Positions 62,884-64,000 of a DNA stretch of 64,000 nt are shown in pieces. The notes below the pieces were generated by a model. It made no database searches and was not told the origin of the DNA. It worked only from the letters and a program-made list of their open reading frames with translations. The stretch spans positions 1 through 64,000 of the forward strand of contig NZ_JABFDM010000019.1 of NCBI RefSeq assembly GCF_013178945.1, read 5' to 3'. The translations under genes were made by a program, and so were the position numbers. Each line of letters opens with the position of its first letter. Position 1 is the stretch's first letter. Source of the stretch: Bradyrhizobium aeschynomenes. Lineage in GTDB: Bacteria > Pseudomonadota > Alphaproteobacteria > Rhizobiales > Xanthobacteraceae.

Positions 62884-64000
62884 TCAGTAGGCCGAGTCGT
62901 ACACTTTCCCATTCTGCGTCATCAGAGGCACACCGTCGGGCGTGCCCGGGATAAAGCAGCCGAACTTCACAAGCAGGCCGTTGCCCCCGACAATCGAGGG
63001 CCCCAGCTTGCGGTAGCCATCCCTCCTGGGGCAGTTCCCGAGACGTAGCTGTTCGCTCCCGATGATCATGAACAAGCGGTTGATGCTCGGCATCTCGCCC
63101 GATTCATCCGCTATCGGCTCTATGCTGGCGCACCCGTCGGAGTTGCAGCCGAGCGTGAACCGTCCTCCGCCTTGCTCCATGCGCCAGACGATGTCGAACC
63201 GGCCGGCGACTTGGATTCCTCCATTGAACGATGAGCCCGCCGTCGGACCGTCAAATGAGACGGCAACGTCCTTGTCGCCGGCCCCGTAAAAGACGATCCT
63301 TCCCGAGCCATCGAGAACGCCATTGTTGTGCGCGAGCATCTGCGGTGTGTTCGGATTGTTGTCCCTGTTGCAATGCAGCTCGATCCGCCCCTGCGGCCCG
63401 AATTGGTCCGCCCATAAAAACAGCTCACCATTGTCGCCTGCCGTGATGCATGTCGTCGCGTGCACCAGTTTTATCGTGCCGTTCCCGTTCGGAGATAGCG
63501 CGATCAGATTGCTGCCGAGGGGCTGCCCGCCGATGGCAACTGCGTCGTCTGTGAAAGTCTGGCCGATGGTTGGCGCGATCGTCACGAGCGATTGGCGCGT
63601 GTCGAGGTCCTGCTGGATCAACTGGACTGCGGTGGCGAGATGTTTGACCGGCCTGCTGATGCCGTCATTGCCGTCATCGCCGGCATTATCAACAAGGATC
63701 CTCAAGCTTCCATCCGGAACTTTGTATCGGCCGGGCTTGTGCGTGGAAATCCAACGACCTTTGTAGCTTGTTATTCCCACCGATTGGTTTGGATAGAGCC
63801 GCGGGTTGATGTCTGGGGGGAAGCCGATCAGGAGCTTGCCGGCCTCGGCCTCTTCGTTGACGAGAACGATATCGCACCCATCCTCAAGATCGGTTGCCGC
63901 CGGAAGTGCAATTCGTAAGTCGCCACCGAACGCAACGACAGTCCGGTCGCACGCAAGCGGCAGAGTTCCACTTAGGCCGATCGTCGCGATAGGCCGCGAC
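62884..64000 (-). CDS. Unrecognised protein, truncated by the window edge
   Basis: The minus-strand frame runs from the right edge to the stop at 62884, at least 372 residues; no start is seen. A GTG at 63780 has been possible as a start, but the frame continues upstream with protein-like sequence (GLSGTLPLACDRTVVAFGGD, ALPAATDLEDGCDIVLVNEE, AEAGKLLIGFPPDINPRLYP). The rest is rich in Gly, Asn, Asp and Thr in short strands (ILVDNAGDDGNDGISRP, LIALSPNGNGTIKLVHATTC, DGSGRIVFYGAGDKDVAVSF), like a beta-helix or phage tail/adhesin-type protein. It has seven to eight Cys in the C-terminal half (CNSDGCASIEP, GNCPRRDGY). No family assigned. Confidence 0.6.
   Translation of the reverse strand, partial: SRPIATIGLSGTLPLACDRTVVAFGGDLRIALPAATDLEDGCDIVLVNEEAEAGKLLIGFPPDINPRLYPNQSVGITSYKGRWISTHKPGRYKVPDGSLRILVDNAGDDGNDGISRPVKHLATAVQLIQQDLDTRQSLVTIAPTIGQTFTDDAVAIGGQPLGSNLIALSPNGNGTIKLVHATTCITAGDNGELFLWADQFGPQGRIELHCNRDNNPNTPQMLAHNNGVLDGSGRIVFYGAGDKDVAVSFDGPTAGSSFNGGIQVAGRFDIVWRMEQGGGRFTLGCNSDGCASIEPIADESGEMPSINRLFMIIGSEQLRLGNCPRRDGYRKLGPSIVGGNGLLVKFGCFIPGTPDGVPLMTQNGKVYDSAY

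Overview
The window is a high-GC alphaproteobacterial chromosome segment. It most resembles Bradyrhizobium or a close relative in Nitrobacteraceae. This rests on recognisable gene order and families: ctaC-ctaD-ctaB-small ORF-ctaG-ctaE-DUF983-SURF1 followed by thrC and an M16 peptidase; an ATP synthase Fo operon with split b and b' subunits; a PodJ-like SEL1 protein; a plant-type glutamate-cysteine ligase; IalB; and many GC-rich palindromic repeats. No database search was run, so the genus is an inference.

Layout. 0-2.7 kb: MATE exporter, metallo-beta-lactamase-fold hydrolase and a small membrane protein. 2.9-11.9 kb: all four members of the ligase-associated DNA-damage-response set. Exonuclease and ATP-dependent ligase lie on the minus strand, and Lhr-like helicase and PdeM phosphoesterase on the plus strand. 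A TPR-methyltransferase and an orphan branched-chain-amino-acid-type binding protein separate the two pairs. 12-16.6 kb: LysR/EamA divergent pair, TIGR02186/TauE pair and a membrane-anchored ClpP-fold protein. 16.8-20.3 kb: the long PodJ-like SEL1 protein. 20.5-27.2 kb: PadR regulator with a strong palindromic operator, an NTF2-like protein and a beta-oxidation operon (acyl-CoA dehydrogenase, thiolase, FadB-type bifunctional enzyme). 27.4-30.2 kb: a glutathione cluster (GST, MarR, glutamate-cysteine ligase). 30.4-32.3 kb: PAN-domain protein, periplasmic thioredoxin and CcdA.

32.5-36.8 kb: a TldD-LepB operon ending in a decayed YjbR gene and a nucleotidyltransferase, a GNAT enzyme and IalB. 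37.3-44.3 kb: the aa3-type cytochrome c oxidase operon with its assembly factors. 44.4-46.9 kb: MerR/carboxymuconolactone-decarboxylase-like pair, PhzF and a small orphan. 47-48.2 kb: repeat-filled, gene-poor DNA. 48.2-52.4 kb: thrC, M16 peptidase, GNAT and a secreted unknown. 52.5-55.1 kb: ATP synthase Fo operon. 55.6-59.5 kb: secreted coiled-coil protein, YjbQ, a metabolite:H+ symporter and a LuxR-type response regulator. 59.5-60.8 kb: a second repeat-filled gap. 60.8-64 kb: an acyltransferase-SGNH protein and a truncated gene of unknown function that runs off the right edge.

Most of the window is ordinary core genome. The features that stand out are the split repair quartet with a palindromic repeat inserted in frame inside the ligase, two clearly readable regulator operators (PadR and MarR), a candidate CtrA-type/palindromic site before the PodJ-like gene, a gene-killing internal deletion in a YjbR homologue, and several families of dispersed hairpin repeats, one of which exists as two diverged copies of roughly 340 bp.
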